Source: Bacteroidales bacterium
Lineage (GTDB): Bacteria; Bacteroidota; Bacteroidia; Bacteroidales; UBA7960
Assembly (NCBI GenBank): GCA_003555385.1
Contig: PWHO01000257.1
Span: 1-5,842 of the forward strand
Length of the DNA: 5,842 bases
Reading direction: 5' to 3'
The translations under genes and the position numbers were made by a program. Under the pieces are notes generated by a model. It did not search any database. It saw only the letters and a program-made list of their open reading frames with translations, and had not been told where the DNA came from. Shown piece by piece: positions 1 to 5,842 of this stretch (position 1 is its first letter; each line of letters begins with the position of its first letter).

Positions 1-1142
1 CGGGCATGGCGGGCCGGATCGGTCAGCTCCTGGCGTTTGAGCCGCTCCATCCGGTAATATTTGGCATTTCTCTCAGACAGTTCCAGTAATTTTTTCTTGT
101 CCCCCCGCTGAGGAATCACATAGCGCACCCCCGGAATGGATGTGTCAGGTCGAAGCGGAAGGATAATTTCCCGGGCCTCGCTTTGAAAACGCTGACGCAA
201 TTCAGCAATGGCCATGTCAAGCAGGGCTGCATCCGTTTCCTCAAGCCGCTTCTGCAGCTCCAGCGTGTGCGACTGCACAATGGCTCCATTCACCACCCGC
301 AGGTAATTGACATACGCCCGCTTTGGCTCACTGATCAGTGAATAGACCTCCACATTGCTCAGAGAAGGATTGACCACGGTGGACTTACTCTGGAACTTCT
401 CCAACAGCTCCACTTTTTCCTTGATCATGGCAGCACGTTCAAACGCATGATCCGCGGCATACACCCTCATCAACCGCTTCATCTCCGTAACCACCATGCC
501 GAGGTTCCCTTTCAGAATTTGCTCAACCCGGGCAATTGTTTCCTGGTAATCGGATGCATCCTGCAATCCTTCACAAGGGCCTTTGCAATTCCGGATATGG
601 TATTGCAGGCAGACCTTAAACTTACCGGCAGCAATATTCTCAGGTGTCAGTTTCAGGTTGCAGGTCCTGTACTGAAACAACTGACGAATCAAATCCAGCA
701 GTGCATTCATCATACGAACGGAAGCATATGGACCGAAATATTTGCTCCCGTCTTTCAACAAGTTACGCGTGGGAAAAATACGGGGAAAATCCTCGTTTTT
801 AATGCAAATCCAGGGGAAGGTCTTGTCATCTTTCAACAGCACATTGTACCGGGGCTGGTATTTTTTGATGAGGTTGTTCTCCAGCAAAAGGGCATCCAGC
901 TCCGTATCCACCACAATATGCCTGATGTCGGCGATTCTCCGGACCATTAAACGGACGCGGCCGCTTTCGTGGCTATCCCGGTTAAAATAAGAGGAAACCC
1001 GCTTTTTCAGGTTTTTTGCCTTCCCCACGTAAATCACACGCTCCCGGTCGTCATAAAACTGGTAAACCCCGGGCTTGTCAGGGAGAGTAAGAATCAGGGT
1101 CTCCAGTTTTTCCCAATGTGTATGTGATTTCTTGCCTGGCAT
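1..1142 (-). CDS. uvrC: Excinuclease ABC subunit C (UvrC), N-terminal part; gene runs off the left edge
   Basis: UvrC is the dual-incision nuclease of UvrABC nucleotide excision repair. The window shows 380 codons from the ATG at 1142. Residues 24-100 form the GIY-YIG nuclease that makes the 3' incision: PGVY at 24-27, IYVGKAKNLKKR at 37-48 (R48 aligns with E. coli R42), LLLE ending at E88 and PRYN ending at N100. Cysteines 161, 178, 186 and 190 match the spacing of the UvrC iron-sulphur cluster ligands. A UVR motif, which contacts UvrB, spans about 217-253. The PQRGDKKKLLELSERNAKYY stretch (344-363) normally lies just before the RNase H-like 5'-incision domain, so that domain and the HhH tail are outside the window. 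The ATG has GGAAG two bases upstream; a GTG at 1181 is an in-frame alternative. The family identity is secure; the start is fairly sure. Confidence 0.97.
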   Translation of the reverse strand, partial: MPGKKSHTHWEKLETLILTLPDKPGVYQFYDDRERVIYVGKAKNLKKRVSSYFNRDSHESGRVRLMVRRIADIRHIVVDTELDALLLENNLIKKYQPRYNVLLKDDKTFPWICIKNEDFPRIFPTRNLLKDGSKYFGPYASVRMMNALLDLIRQLFQYRTCNLKLTPENIAAGKFKVCLQYHIRNCKGPCEGLQDASDYQETIARVEQILKGNLGMVVTEMKRLMRVYAADHAFERAAMIKEKVELLEKFQSKSTVVNPSLSNVEVYSLISEPKRAYVNYLRVVNGAIVQSHTLELQKRLEETDAALLDMAIAELRQRFQSEAREIILPLRPDTSIPGVRYVIPQRGDKKKLLELSERNAKYYRMERLKRQELTDPARHA

Positions 1143-1292
1143 ATCTTCCGGCAAATATGCTAAAAATTCCGTTACAATCACTTTCCACCCTTCTCGGGCA
1201 GGTATTTCCAGTAACGTTGCGGCATAAAAGCAAAACCAACTTGTCAGATTAATTCGTGCCCGCTTCAGACTATCTGACTGCGACCTTCAGGG

Positions 1293-1321
1293 CCTTAATG
1301 TCTTCCAGTCCTTAATGTCTT
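1293..1321. repeat. Short direct repeat overlapping the receptor stop codon
   Basis: The 12-mer CCTTAATGTCTT (plus-strand reading) occurs at 1293-1304 and again at 1310-1321, a 17-base period. The second copy includes the TAA stop of the receptor gene. This looks like a small slippage duplication at the gene's 3' end. The rest of the gap between the receptor and uvrC (1143-1311) shows no clear promoter, no terminator with a T-tract, and no further gene. Confidence 0.6.
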
Positions 1322-3555
1322 TCAATGGTATATCTTAACCCCATATAGAATTTTCGGCCCAATAGCGGCCCCCAGATCATACTGCCGTCAAATCCTTCAT
1401 CAAAGGGAGAATGGGAATTCAGGATGGGATTCTCCTGAATGTAATCTGTCAGGTTTTCCCCTCCGGCGTATACTTCAATGCGGTCCCACCGGTAAGTCAC
1501 CTGGGCATTGAGCAGGGTGTAGGAAGGAGAATCATCCCGAAGCCCGAAAGAATCAGGCATGTCGGGCAAACGGCTGGTCCCGTTAAACTGGGCCGTCAGA
1601 TCAAACTGCCAATTGTTGCCTGCGGTGGCATAAGACCCCGAAAGCATTCCACGATAACGATTCACAAAAGGCTGCCGCCGCAGTTCCCTGCCAATGGTCG
1701 CATACGAATCAGTAAAACGATAAGCAGCAGTAAAGTCAAACCGCCGGATGGGTTCCAGGCTAAACTCCACCTGGTAATTGTTGGCATAGGAGTCACCATC
1801 CAGGTTATAAAACACAGCCATGGTATGGTCACTGTCTACATCCACGATCATTTGGTTCACAAAATCAGTACGGTAAAACTCAGCCGCCAGGGAACCCTCC
1901 CTGCCCAGGAAATCAAATCGCCGGGTAATGCTTCCTCCGTAGTTCCAGGCTTCCTCCGCCTCTACCTCATCACGTACCACAATCCTGCGATTACTCACCA
2001 GCAGTCCTGTATTTTCGGCAATGAGATTGGGCACCCTGTACCCTTTACCCGCAGACCCCCTGATGGTGGTATGCTCGTTGATATTGAAATGGATATGCGA
2101 CCGGGGGGTGAATAAGGTCCCGAACAGGTTGTGATGGTCTGCCCTGGCAGACAACACGAGTGTGAGCCGCTCGTGAGAGTGGTATGAATATTCGAAGAAG
2201 ATACCGGGCACCGACTCATGACGGTCAAATAAGGAATCATTCAGTTGTTCGCTGTAATCGTCGATCAGGAAACTGACCCCTGTTGCAAATGAATGATCCG
2301 GATGCCCCATGGTATTGGCAAACATGATATTGGCATAAAAGGTATTTTGTTCCCCGTTATAAGGGCGCTGCCCGTAAAAAGATTCCTGGTCATGATGGGT
2401 GAAGCTGAACTGGGTTCCCAGGCTTGCATCCGGCATGCTTTCAAAATAAAAACCTGTACGTGCAAAGGCGTGAAAACGGGTGGTGTTTGTGCCATAGCCG
2501 TAATACTGGTCCGACCCGGCAGGTTCACCATTGGTAAAGAAGGCTTTTTGTCCGCCCTCACGCTCTTCCTGCATCAAGTTGAAACCGAACTGGGAATCCA
2601 TTACACCATGGCGTTCGTACCGGTATCGATTCATCACATTGTATTTTTTTACCATGGGATGATCCAAAAATGAATTGTGGTTGTGATCCACTTTACGCTG
2701 GAACAATTCGCCATGGGCCATGATCATGGTTGACCAGTCATCGTTCAGGTCCATGGCAGCATTCAGCGCAGTCTCCATTTGTCCGTCACTGCTGGCAAAT
2801 GCATTGTAATACAGCTGCTCAGGTCCCTCAGGTTTTTTCAGGTCCACATTGATCTGCCCCGTGACCGATTCATACCCATTCATCACGCTGGCTGCCCCTT
2901 TTGAGATACTGATGGACTCCATCCACGATCCGGGAACATAACTCAGCCCGAATGGCTGGCCCAGCCCCCGGATTCCGGGAACATTCTCCAGCATCAGCTG
3001 GCTGTAAACCCCCGCCAGCCCGAGCATCTGGATCTGCTGTGCCCCTGAAACCGCATCGCTGTATGACACATCCACCGACACATTGGTCTCGAAGGCTTCG
3101 GCAAGATTGCAGCAGGCCGCCCGCTGCATTTCACTCCCGGTGATTACATTGGTCAGCACAGGCTCCATGGAAGAAACATGGGCCCCCGAGCGGCGACCGG
3201 ACACAGTCACTTCATCCAGATCCTGGGAGGCGTCAAGGATCACCTCCACATGGGCCCTCGCGTTTTCTATCAAAATGGTGTCAGAACGGTAACCGATATA
3301 ACTGACCACAATTTCATGGGGGAGGTCAACCGTCACATCCAGGCAGAAGTGCCCTTCGGCATCGGCAGCCACCCCGGAGGTGGTTCCAAGCCAGACCACG
3401 TTGGCTCCGGCCAGGGGATGATAGTGATAGTGGTCATCATGGGCCACTCTTTCATAAACGTCGCCGTGCACTTGCGCTTGCTGTGCATAAACCAGGGCAT
3501 AACAGCCCAAAAACAGAAACAAGAAAAATGATATGGATTTGATTATAGATTGCAT
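1312..3555 (-). CDS. TonB-dependent outer-membrane receptor with His-rich N-terminal domain, probably metal-related
   Basis: A 747-residue outer-membrane receptor, energised through TonB. From the ATG at 3555: signal peptide 1-24 (cleavage VYA|QQ); carboxypeptidase-regulatory-like beta domain about 27-110; TonB-box-like DLDEVTVSG at 112-120; plug about 125-240 with PGIRGLGQPFGLSYVPGSW and GYESVTGQINVDLKKP; then a beta-barrel to the C-terminus, whose last strand is FYMGLRYTI. The regulatory domain carries HDDHYHYH (39-46), and the plug has a vicinal Cys pair at 148-149 (RAACCNLAEAFETN). That plug pattern belongs to a Bacteroidota receptor group often seen beside heavy-metal proteins (recalled, not searched). 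The frame is open to an ATG at 3615, but that start would add 20 residues before an ideal signal peptide. A near-match -7 box (TATGTTTC) just upstream also favours 3555. Cargo is not determined; copper, zinc or a chelate is an inference. It probably shares a transcript with the gene 81 bases upstream. Confidence 0.93.
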   Translation of the reverse strand: MQSIIKSISFFLFLFLGCYALVYAQQAQVHGDVYERVAHDDHYHYHPLAGANVVWLGTTSGVAADAEGHFCLDVTVDLPHEIVVSYIGYRSDTILIENARAHVEVILDASQDLDEVTVSGRRSGAHVSSMEPVLTNVITGSEMQRAACCNLAEAFETNVSVDVSYSDAVSGAQQIQMLGLAGVYSQLMLENVPGIRGLGQPFGLSYVPGSWMESISISKGAASVMNGYESVTGQINVDLKKPEGPEQLYYNAFASSDGQMETALNAAMDLNDDWSTMIMAHGELFQRKVDHNHNSFLDHPMVKKYNVMNRYRYERHGVMDSQFGFNLMQEEREGGQKAFFTNGEPAGSDQYYGYGTNTTRFHAFARTGFYFESMPDASLGTQFSFTHHDQESFYGQRPYNGEQNTFYANIMFANTMGHPDHSFATGVSFLIDDYSEQLNDSLFDRHESVPGIFFEYSYHSHERLTLVLSARADHHNLFGTLFTPRSHIHFNINEHTTIRGSAGKGYRVPNLIAENTGLLVSNRRIVVRDEVEAEEAWNYGGSITRRFDFLGREGSLAAEFYRTDFVNQMIVDVDSDHTMAVFYNLDGDSYANNYQVEFSLEPIRRFDFTAAYRFTDSYATIGRELRRQPFVNRYRGMLSGSYATAGNNWQFDLTAQFNGTSRLPDMPDSFGLRDDSPSYTLLNAQVTYRWDRIEVYAGGENLTDYIQENPILNSHSPFDEGFDGSMIWGPLLGRKFYMGLRYTIERH

Positions 3556-3636
3556 GATTTTACTTATCTGAAAGGTGAAACATAAAAAAGACACGCCGTC
3601 AACGATAACGGCCATTTCACTGCAGTAAGCAAAACC

Positions 3637-4131
3637 TTAGCAATACTTGAGCCGGCAGGAGAAAATCACCAGCTCACGCCCGGCCGGCTTGGGCGGCGGA
3701 TCACTCACGCTGATGAAAGGGAGGGACAACGGCATCTCTTCCACCTTCGGCATGGAGATTACAAAAGCAGATAACAGCACGAACTCCGGTGATACAATTT
3801 TTTCAGGGGAACGGTCAGAGGAAGCATCGTATTCCGCCCGCAGGTAATGGATCTCTGATTCGCAATTATCACCACAATGGCAGTCATGCCCCTTTTCAAA
3901 GTCGTCACAACAGGTGAGGTCCCCACCTAAATGATTTTCGGGGCAATCGTTCCTTTCATGGTGATGATGGTGGATATCGTCGAAACGATCATCCTGCGAA
4001 AATCCGGCCATGATCACATCTGTGGACTCACAGGTGAAGCAATGGTGCGTCAGCAAACGCATCCCGGCAAATGAGACCAGGAACATGCCCGCAAGCAACA
4101 TCGATAACAACTGAACACCCAGGCGCTTCAT
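3637..4131 (-). CDS. Small exported His/Cys-rich protein, HYC_CC_PP-like
   Basis: A 164-residue protein with an N-terminal hydrophobic segment (about 5-27) after MKR, so it is exported or anchored with the rest in the periplasm. It has ten cysteines (31, 34, 63, 74, 75, 84, 86, 90, 159, 164) and eleven histidines. Notable patterns are HHCFTC (29-34), five consecutive His at 54-58, a CC pair at 74-75, CHCGDNC (84-90) and DPPPKP (144-149) near the C-terminus. The order His-x-Cys, then CC, then PP fits the Bacteroidota family known as HYC_CC_PP, here with HHC in place of HYC. Members are small, of unknown function, and often lie next to TonB-dependent receptors (recalled). The residues suggest binding of a soft metal such as copper or zinc, which is inference. 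The gene starts 41 bases after the lipoprotein gene and ends 81 bases before the receptor start, consistent with an operon. Family assignment is moderately sure; function is unknown. Confidence 0.8.
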   Translation of the reverse strand: MKRLGVQLLSMLLAGMFLVSFAGMRLLTHHCFTCESTDVIMAGFSQDDRFDDIHHHHHERNDCPENHLGGDLTCCDDFEKGHDCHCGDNCESEIHYLRAEYDASSDRSPEKIVSPEFVLLSAFVISMPKVEEMPLSLPFISVSDPPPKPAGRELVIFSCRLKYC

Positions 4132-4135
4132 GCTA

Positions 4136-4166
4136 CAAATATAATGATATATTTAATTTGCGGAAA
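4136..4166 (-). promoter_or_regulatory. Bacteroidota-type promoter directly before the His/Cys-rich gene
   Basis: On the minus strand TATATTTG (4143-4136) is an exact match to the -7 consensus TAnnTTTG. TTTC (4166-4163) lies 19 bases further upstream and differs by one base from the -33 TTTG. The spacer is strongly A+T-rich. The box ends only four bases before the ATG at 4131, so a transcript from here would have almost no leader. The elements were read by eye; transcription is inferred. Confidence 0.5.
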
Positions 4167-4172
4167 AAACTA

Positions 4173-4724
4173 TTAAATCCCTTCCCCTCTGCGGCCGGAA
4201 GGTCTCTGGAATGCATCCAGCACAAAATCCACACTGGTCCATCCGCTTTCCACTTCCACCATGGTAAAAAACGCCCGAATCCGGTGCTCGCCGGCCGCAA
4301 AAGTATCCCTGTTGTACAAATCGATAACCTCCTGCCGCGCTATTTCATCCGTTGCAGCATCAAGACGTTGCTGACGGACTTCCGGCCACTGTTCATCCAC
4401 CTCAAACACGCCATGGGTAAAAAACCGGGAAATCACATACCCTTCTTCCACATAAACCTCCACTTCCAGCTCCACATCATGAAACATGGTCCCATCAAAT
4501 GAGGAGGTTTGAATGTCAGCAACCGACACATCAACCACTTCCACAAGCTCCCTGTAGGCGGGAGACTCAAAATGTCTTTCGAGCAAAACACCGGCCGCCC
4601 GGGCCGCAGGCGGCTCAGACTCACCACAGGCCGACATGACCAACATCAAACCCAATGTTATTAAAAAGGCATTAAAACGCACATATTTTTCTGACATAAC
4701 TGATAGTTTTTTTGAGTGGTTCAT
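4173..4724 (-). CDS. Predicted lipoprotein of unknown function
   Basis: 183 residues. A hydrophobic stretch (about 18-32) ends in the lipobox MSAC with the acylated cysteine at 33, followed by GESEPP. This is a type II signal peptide, so the mature protein would be a lipid-anchored envelope protein. The mature part is acidic at first (many E/D/V residues between 60 and 115) and has alternating hydrophobic strands such as VELEVEVYV, then a helix-like segment, then further strands (RAFFTMVEV, SVDFVLDAF). No known family is recognised. The ATG at 4724 is chosen because AAAGGGG lies eight bases upstream. The ATG at 4697 would give a more usual 24-residue signal peptide but has no ribosome binding site. 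It is the first gene of the minus-strand group, so it may work with the His/Cys-rich protein and the receptor; that rests on position only. Confidence 0.8.
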   Translation of the reverse strand: MNHSKKLSVMSEKYVRFNAFLITLGLMLVMSACGESEPPAARAAGVLLERHFESPAYRELVEVVDVSVADIQTSSFDGTMFHDVELEVEVYVEEGYVISRFFTHGVFEVDEQWPEVRQQRLDAATDEIARQEVIDLYNRDTFAAGEHRIRAFFTMVEVESGWTSVDFVLDAFQRPSGRRGEGI

Positions 4725-4732
4725 AAGAATTG

Positions 4733-4739
4733 CCCCTTT
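4733..4739 (-). promoter_or_regulatory. Ribosome binding site for the lipoprotein gene
   Basis: AAAGGGG on the minus strand, eight bases before the ATG at 4724. It is one of the clearest purine-rich sites in the window, and it supports the upstream start over the internal ATG at 4697. Confidence 0.55.
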
Positions 4740-4769
4740 CGGCTATATAACCCGGTCATTGGGTACGGA

Positions 4770-4777
4770 CAAAAATA
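4770..4777 (-). promoter_or_regulatory. -7 promoter element (TATTTTTG) of the lipoprotein gene
   Basis: An exact match to TAnnTTTG on the minus strand, about 45 bases before the lipoprotein start, leaving a leader of roughly 40 bases. No TTTG sits at the usual -33 distance; the nearest is about 11 bases upstream, inside the terminator T-tract. The promoter is therefore plausible but incomplete. Confidence 0.45.
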
Positions 4778-4789
4778 AACTTTTTTGCC

Positions 4790-4824
4790 AAAAAAAAACC
4801 TGTCTGCCGATCAACAGACAGGTT
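4790..4824 (-). terminator. Strong intrinsic terminator with no obvious gene upstream
   Basis: A perfect 10-bp inverted repeat (4797-4806 AACCTGTCTG with 4815-4824 CAGACAGGTT) has an 8-base loop. On the minus strand it is followed directly by nine T residues. This is a textbook Rho-independent terminator reading leftward. No minus-strand gene ends here: upstream is about 190 bases of non-coding DNA, then the oppositely oriented TPR gene. It may end an unannotated small RNA, or be left over from a lost gene or tRNA. Confidence 0.8.
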
Positions 4825-4860
4825 GTTCTGGCAGCGGGAGTTAAAACCTGATAATCATTG

Positions 4861-4877
4861 TTGCTGAATGGCAGCAA
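4861..4877. repeat. Small perfect hairpin TTGCTG-AATGG-CAGCAA
   Basis: A 6-bp perfect inverted repeat with a 5-base loop. It has no T-tract after it on the minus strand and only A residues after it on the plus strand, so it does not look like a terminator. Its role is unknown and chance occurrence is possible. Confidence 0.3.
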
Positions 4878-4921
4878 AAAGATGTTTTGACCAGCCAGTA
4901 AGGGTAGTTTGGTTTGAAAAT

Positions 4922-4946
4922 AGGGGCGTTAAGCCCTTCTTTTTTT
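4922..4946 (+). terminator. Possible weak plus-strand terminator
   Basis: GGGC (4924-4927) and GCCC (4933-4936) enclose a 5-base loop, and TTCTTTTTTT follows. The short stem plus T-run resembles an intrinsic terminator reading rightward, ahead of the TPR gene. No gene is seen before it on that strand, so it could insulate the TPR gene, act as an attenuator or be chance. Confidence 0.3.
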
Positions 4947-4952
4947 ATGGCA

Positions 4953-4982
4953 TTTGGCATGCATTTTGTTAACATATAAATT
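4953..4982 (+). promoter_or_regulatory. Possible promoter of the TPR gene
   Basis: TTTG (4953-4956) is followed after 18 bases by TATAAATT (4975-4982). The first element fits the Bacteroidota -33 box. The second keeps the TA but lacks the TTTG of the -7 consensus. It would give a leader of about 25-30 bases before the ATG at 5016. The assignment is tentative. Confidence 0.35.
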
Positions 4983-5015
4983 CCACGACTTATTCAGCCA
5001 TCAAGAAGCTTAACC

Positions 5016-5615
5016 ATGAAAACAATTCTATTACTTGCCACTTTTTTAATCTTATGCAACAACTACGCTTATAGCCAAAGAGCTGCGAAGTATTACAACA
5101 GAGGAATTGACAGATCTGAGCTGGGCGACCACAGGGGAGCTATCGGGGAATTTACCAAGACTATAGAGATTGACCCCGGATTTGCTGAAGCCTATTATAA
5201 CAGAGGAAATACCAGGTCTGAGCTTGGAGAATACAGGGGAGCCATTGCTGACTACACGAAGGCTATAGAGATTGACCCGGGATATGCAGCTTATAGTAAC
5301 AGAGGAAATGCTAAATCAGCGCTTGGAGACCACCGGGGAGCTATTGCTGACTTTACGAAGGCTATAGAGATTGAGCCGGGATTTGCAGATGCTTACTATA
5401 ACAGAGGAAATGCCAAATCTGAGCTAAAAGACCACCGGGGAGCTATTGCTGACTACGATAAGGCTGTTGAGATTAATCCTGAATTTGCAGAAGCGTTTTT
5501 TAACAGAGGGCTTGCTAAACTTCAATTAGAAGACAAGAGCGGAGGAAGCAAAGATTTACATAAATCTGTAGAGTTGGGTTTGCTAGGTGCTTTCAGGGCA
5601 ATACGGAACTTATAA
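5016..5615 (+). CDS. Exported tetratricopeptide-repeat (TPR) protein
   Basis: A 199-residue protein with a signal peptide at 1-20 (cleavage AYS|QR), then nothing but TPR units, so it probably acts as a periplasmic or secreted protein-binding scaffold. The units are about 23-56, 57-90, 91-123, 124-157 and a degenerate fifth at 158-190. Each is built on the pattern A-x-AYYNRG-x4-ELG-x2-RGAI-x-DY-x-KAIEIDPG. The third unit has 33 residues because one residue is missing (GYA-AYSNRG against GFAEAYYNRG). No catalytic domain is present. Arginine is coded mostly by AGA/AGG (11 of 14) and glycine often by GGA, unlike the CGN-rich sampled stretches of the receptor gene, and the gene is more A+T-rich, which hints at separate acquisition. 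The ATG at 5016 begins a typical MKTILLL signal; AAGAAG upstream is only a weak ribosome binding site. It converges on the tRNA gene. The binding partner is unknown. Confidence 0.92.
   Translation: MKTILLLATFLILCNNYAYSQRAAKYYNRGIDRSELGDHRGAIGEFTKTIEIDPGFAEAYYNRGNTRSELGEYRGAIADYTKAIEIDPGYAAYSNRGNAKSALGDHRGAIADFTKAIEIEPGFADAYYNRGNAKSELKDHRGAIADYDKAVEINPEFAEAFFNRGLAKLQLEDKSGGSKDLHKSVELGLLGAFRAIRNL
5118..5522 (+). repeat. Tandem repeat array of about 102 bp encoding the TPR units
   Basis: Units begin at 5118, 5220, 5319 and 5421, with lengths 102, 99, 102 and 102 bases. Long stretches are nearly identical between units, for example GCTATAGAGATTGA and AACAGAGGAAAT. The 99-base unit lacks one codon. 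Similarity is highest in the middle units and decays towards the 3' end, as expected for expansion by unequal exchange or slippage. Confidence 0.85.
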
Positions 5616-5665
5616 CTCCTAACTCCATGAACTAAGAATATCGAGACCGAAAACAGGCCATCCGT

Positions 5666-5705
5666 GGTTGCCATTTTGTTACCAACAGGTTGACATTTCG
5701 TTACC
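5666..5705. repeat. Two imperfect 18-bp direct repeats, possible relic of an IS end
   Basis: GGTTGCCATTTTGTTACC (5666-5683) and GGTTGACATTTCGTTACC (5688-5705) match at 16 of 18 positions and are separated by AACA, giving a 22-base period. Closely spaced direct repeats of this kind resemble the multiple transposase-binding repeats at IS21-family ends. There is no transposase gene or partner end in the window, so the mobile-element reading is a guess. The repeats themselves are clear. Confidence 0.6.
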
Positions 5706-5708
5706 ACT

Positions 5709-5752
5709 AAAAACATAATAGCCTGCCTATCAGACGATAAGCAGGCTATTTT
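5709..5752 (-). terminator. Hairpin terminator between convergent TPR and tRNA genes
   Basis: A perfect 10-bp inverted repeat (5717-5726 AATAGCCTGC with 5741-5750 GCAGGCTATT) continues past one mismatch into a 4-bp TATC/GATA stem closed by an AGAC loop. On the minus strand it is followed by ATGTTTTT, so it most likely ends the tRNA transcript, whose 3' end is only a few bases away. On the plus strand it runs into TTTTAG and could also stop TPR transcripts. Confidence 0.75.
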
Positions 5753-5754
5753 AG

Positions 5755-5826
<72 letters not shown>

Positions 5827-5842
5827 GTGTTTTCAAGTGCAA

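Noticed and set aside
447..950. 167-codon plus-strand open frame inside uvrC
   Set aside because: It is antisense to conserved UvrC sequence, including the cluster cysteines; it is a by-product of codon use.
1266..1283. Possible terminator hairpin TCAGA-CTA-TCTGA after the receptor gene
   Set aside because: The stem is only 5 bp with a 3-base loop and has no T-tract on either strand.
1411..2115. 234-codon plus-strand open frame inside the receptor gene
   Set aside because: It is antisense to a well-supported receptor coding region, with no family resemblance and no start signal; it is a shadow of the coding frame.
4071..4502. 143-codon plus-strand open frame across the lipoprotein and His/Cys-rich genes
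   Set aside because: It overlaps two genes with clear signal peptides on the other strand and spans their promoter region; no protein-like features were seen.
4636..4851. 71-codon plus-strand open frame upstream of the TPR gene
   Set aside because: It reads through the lipoprotein signal sequence in antisense, the promoter and the orphan terminator; its composition is not protein-like.
5118..5522. CRISPR-like array
   Set aside because: The repeats are in-frame 102-base coding units of a TPR protein without unique spacers.

Overview
The window comes from a Bacteroidota bacterium, probably Bacteroidia. Support comes from the UvrC sequence style, a TonB-dependent receptor with an N-terminal carboxypeptidase-regulatory-like domain, weak Shine-Dalgarno sites, and two exact matches to the Bacteroidota -7 promoter element TAnnTTTG. 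Base composition is moderate. The stretch around 5016-5615 is visibly more A+T-rich and uses different arginine codons from its neighbours.

Layout. Positions 1-1142 (minus) hold the N-terminal two thirds of uvrC, the nucleotide excision repair nuclease. Its C-terminal half lies beyond the left edge. Positions 1312-4724 (minus) hold three genes in the order lipoprotein, His/Cys-rich exported protein (HYC_CC_PP-like), TonB-dependent receptor. They look like a cell-envelope unit: an outer-membrane receptor with a His-rich N-terminal insert and a vicinal Cys pair in the plug, preceded by a small secreted protein with ten Cys and eleven His. The most economical reading is metal-ion handling (copper, zinc or a similar soft metal), but no residue in the window fixes the substrate. 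Promoter-like elements precede the lipoprotein gene and, very closely, the His/Cys-rich gene.

Positions 4725-5015 are non-coding. They hold an orphan minus-strand terminator, a small hairpin, a possible plus-strand terminator and promoter elements. Positions 5016-5615 (plus) encode an exported TPR protein built of about five tandem 34-residue repeats that are still very similar at DNA level. After it come two imperfect 18-bp direct repeats reminiscent of insertion-sequence ends, a hairpin terminator lying between convergent genes, and an initiator tRNA-Met(CAU) on the minus strand (5755-5826).

The best candidates for something new are the lipoprotein / His-Cys protein / receptor cassette and the TPR gene lying between an orphan terminator and IS-like repeats beside the initiator tRNA. 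No complete mobile element, CRISPR array or recognisable defence system is present.
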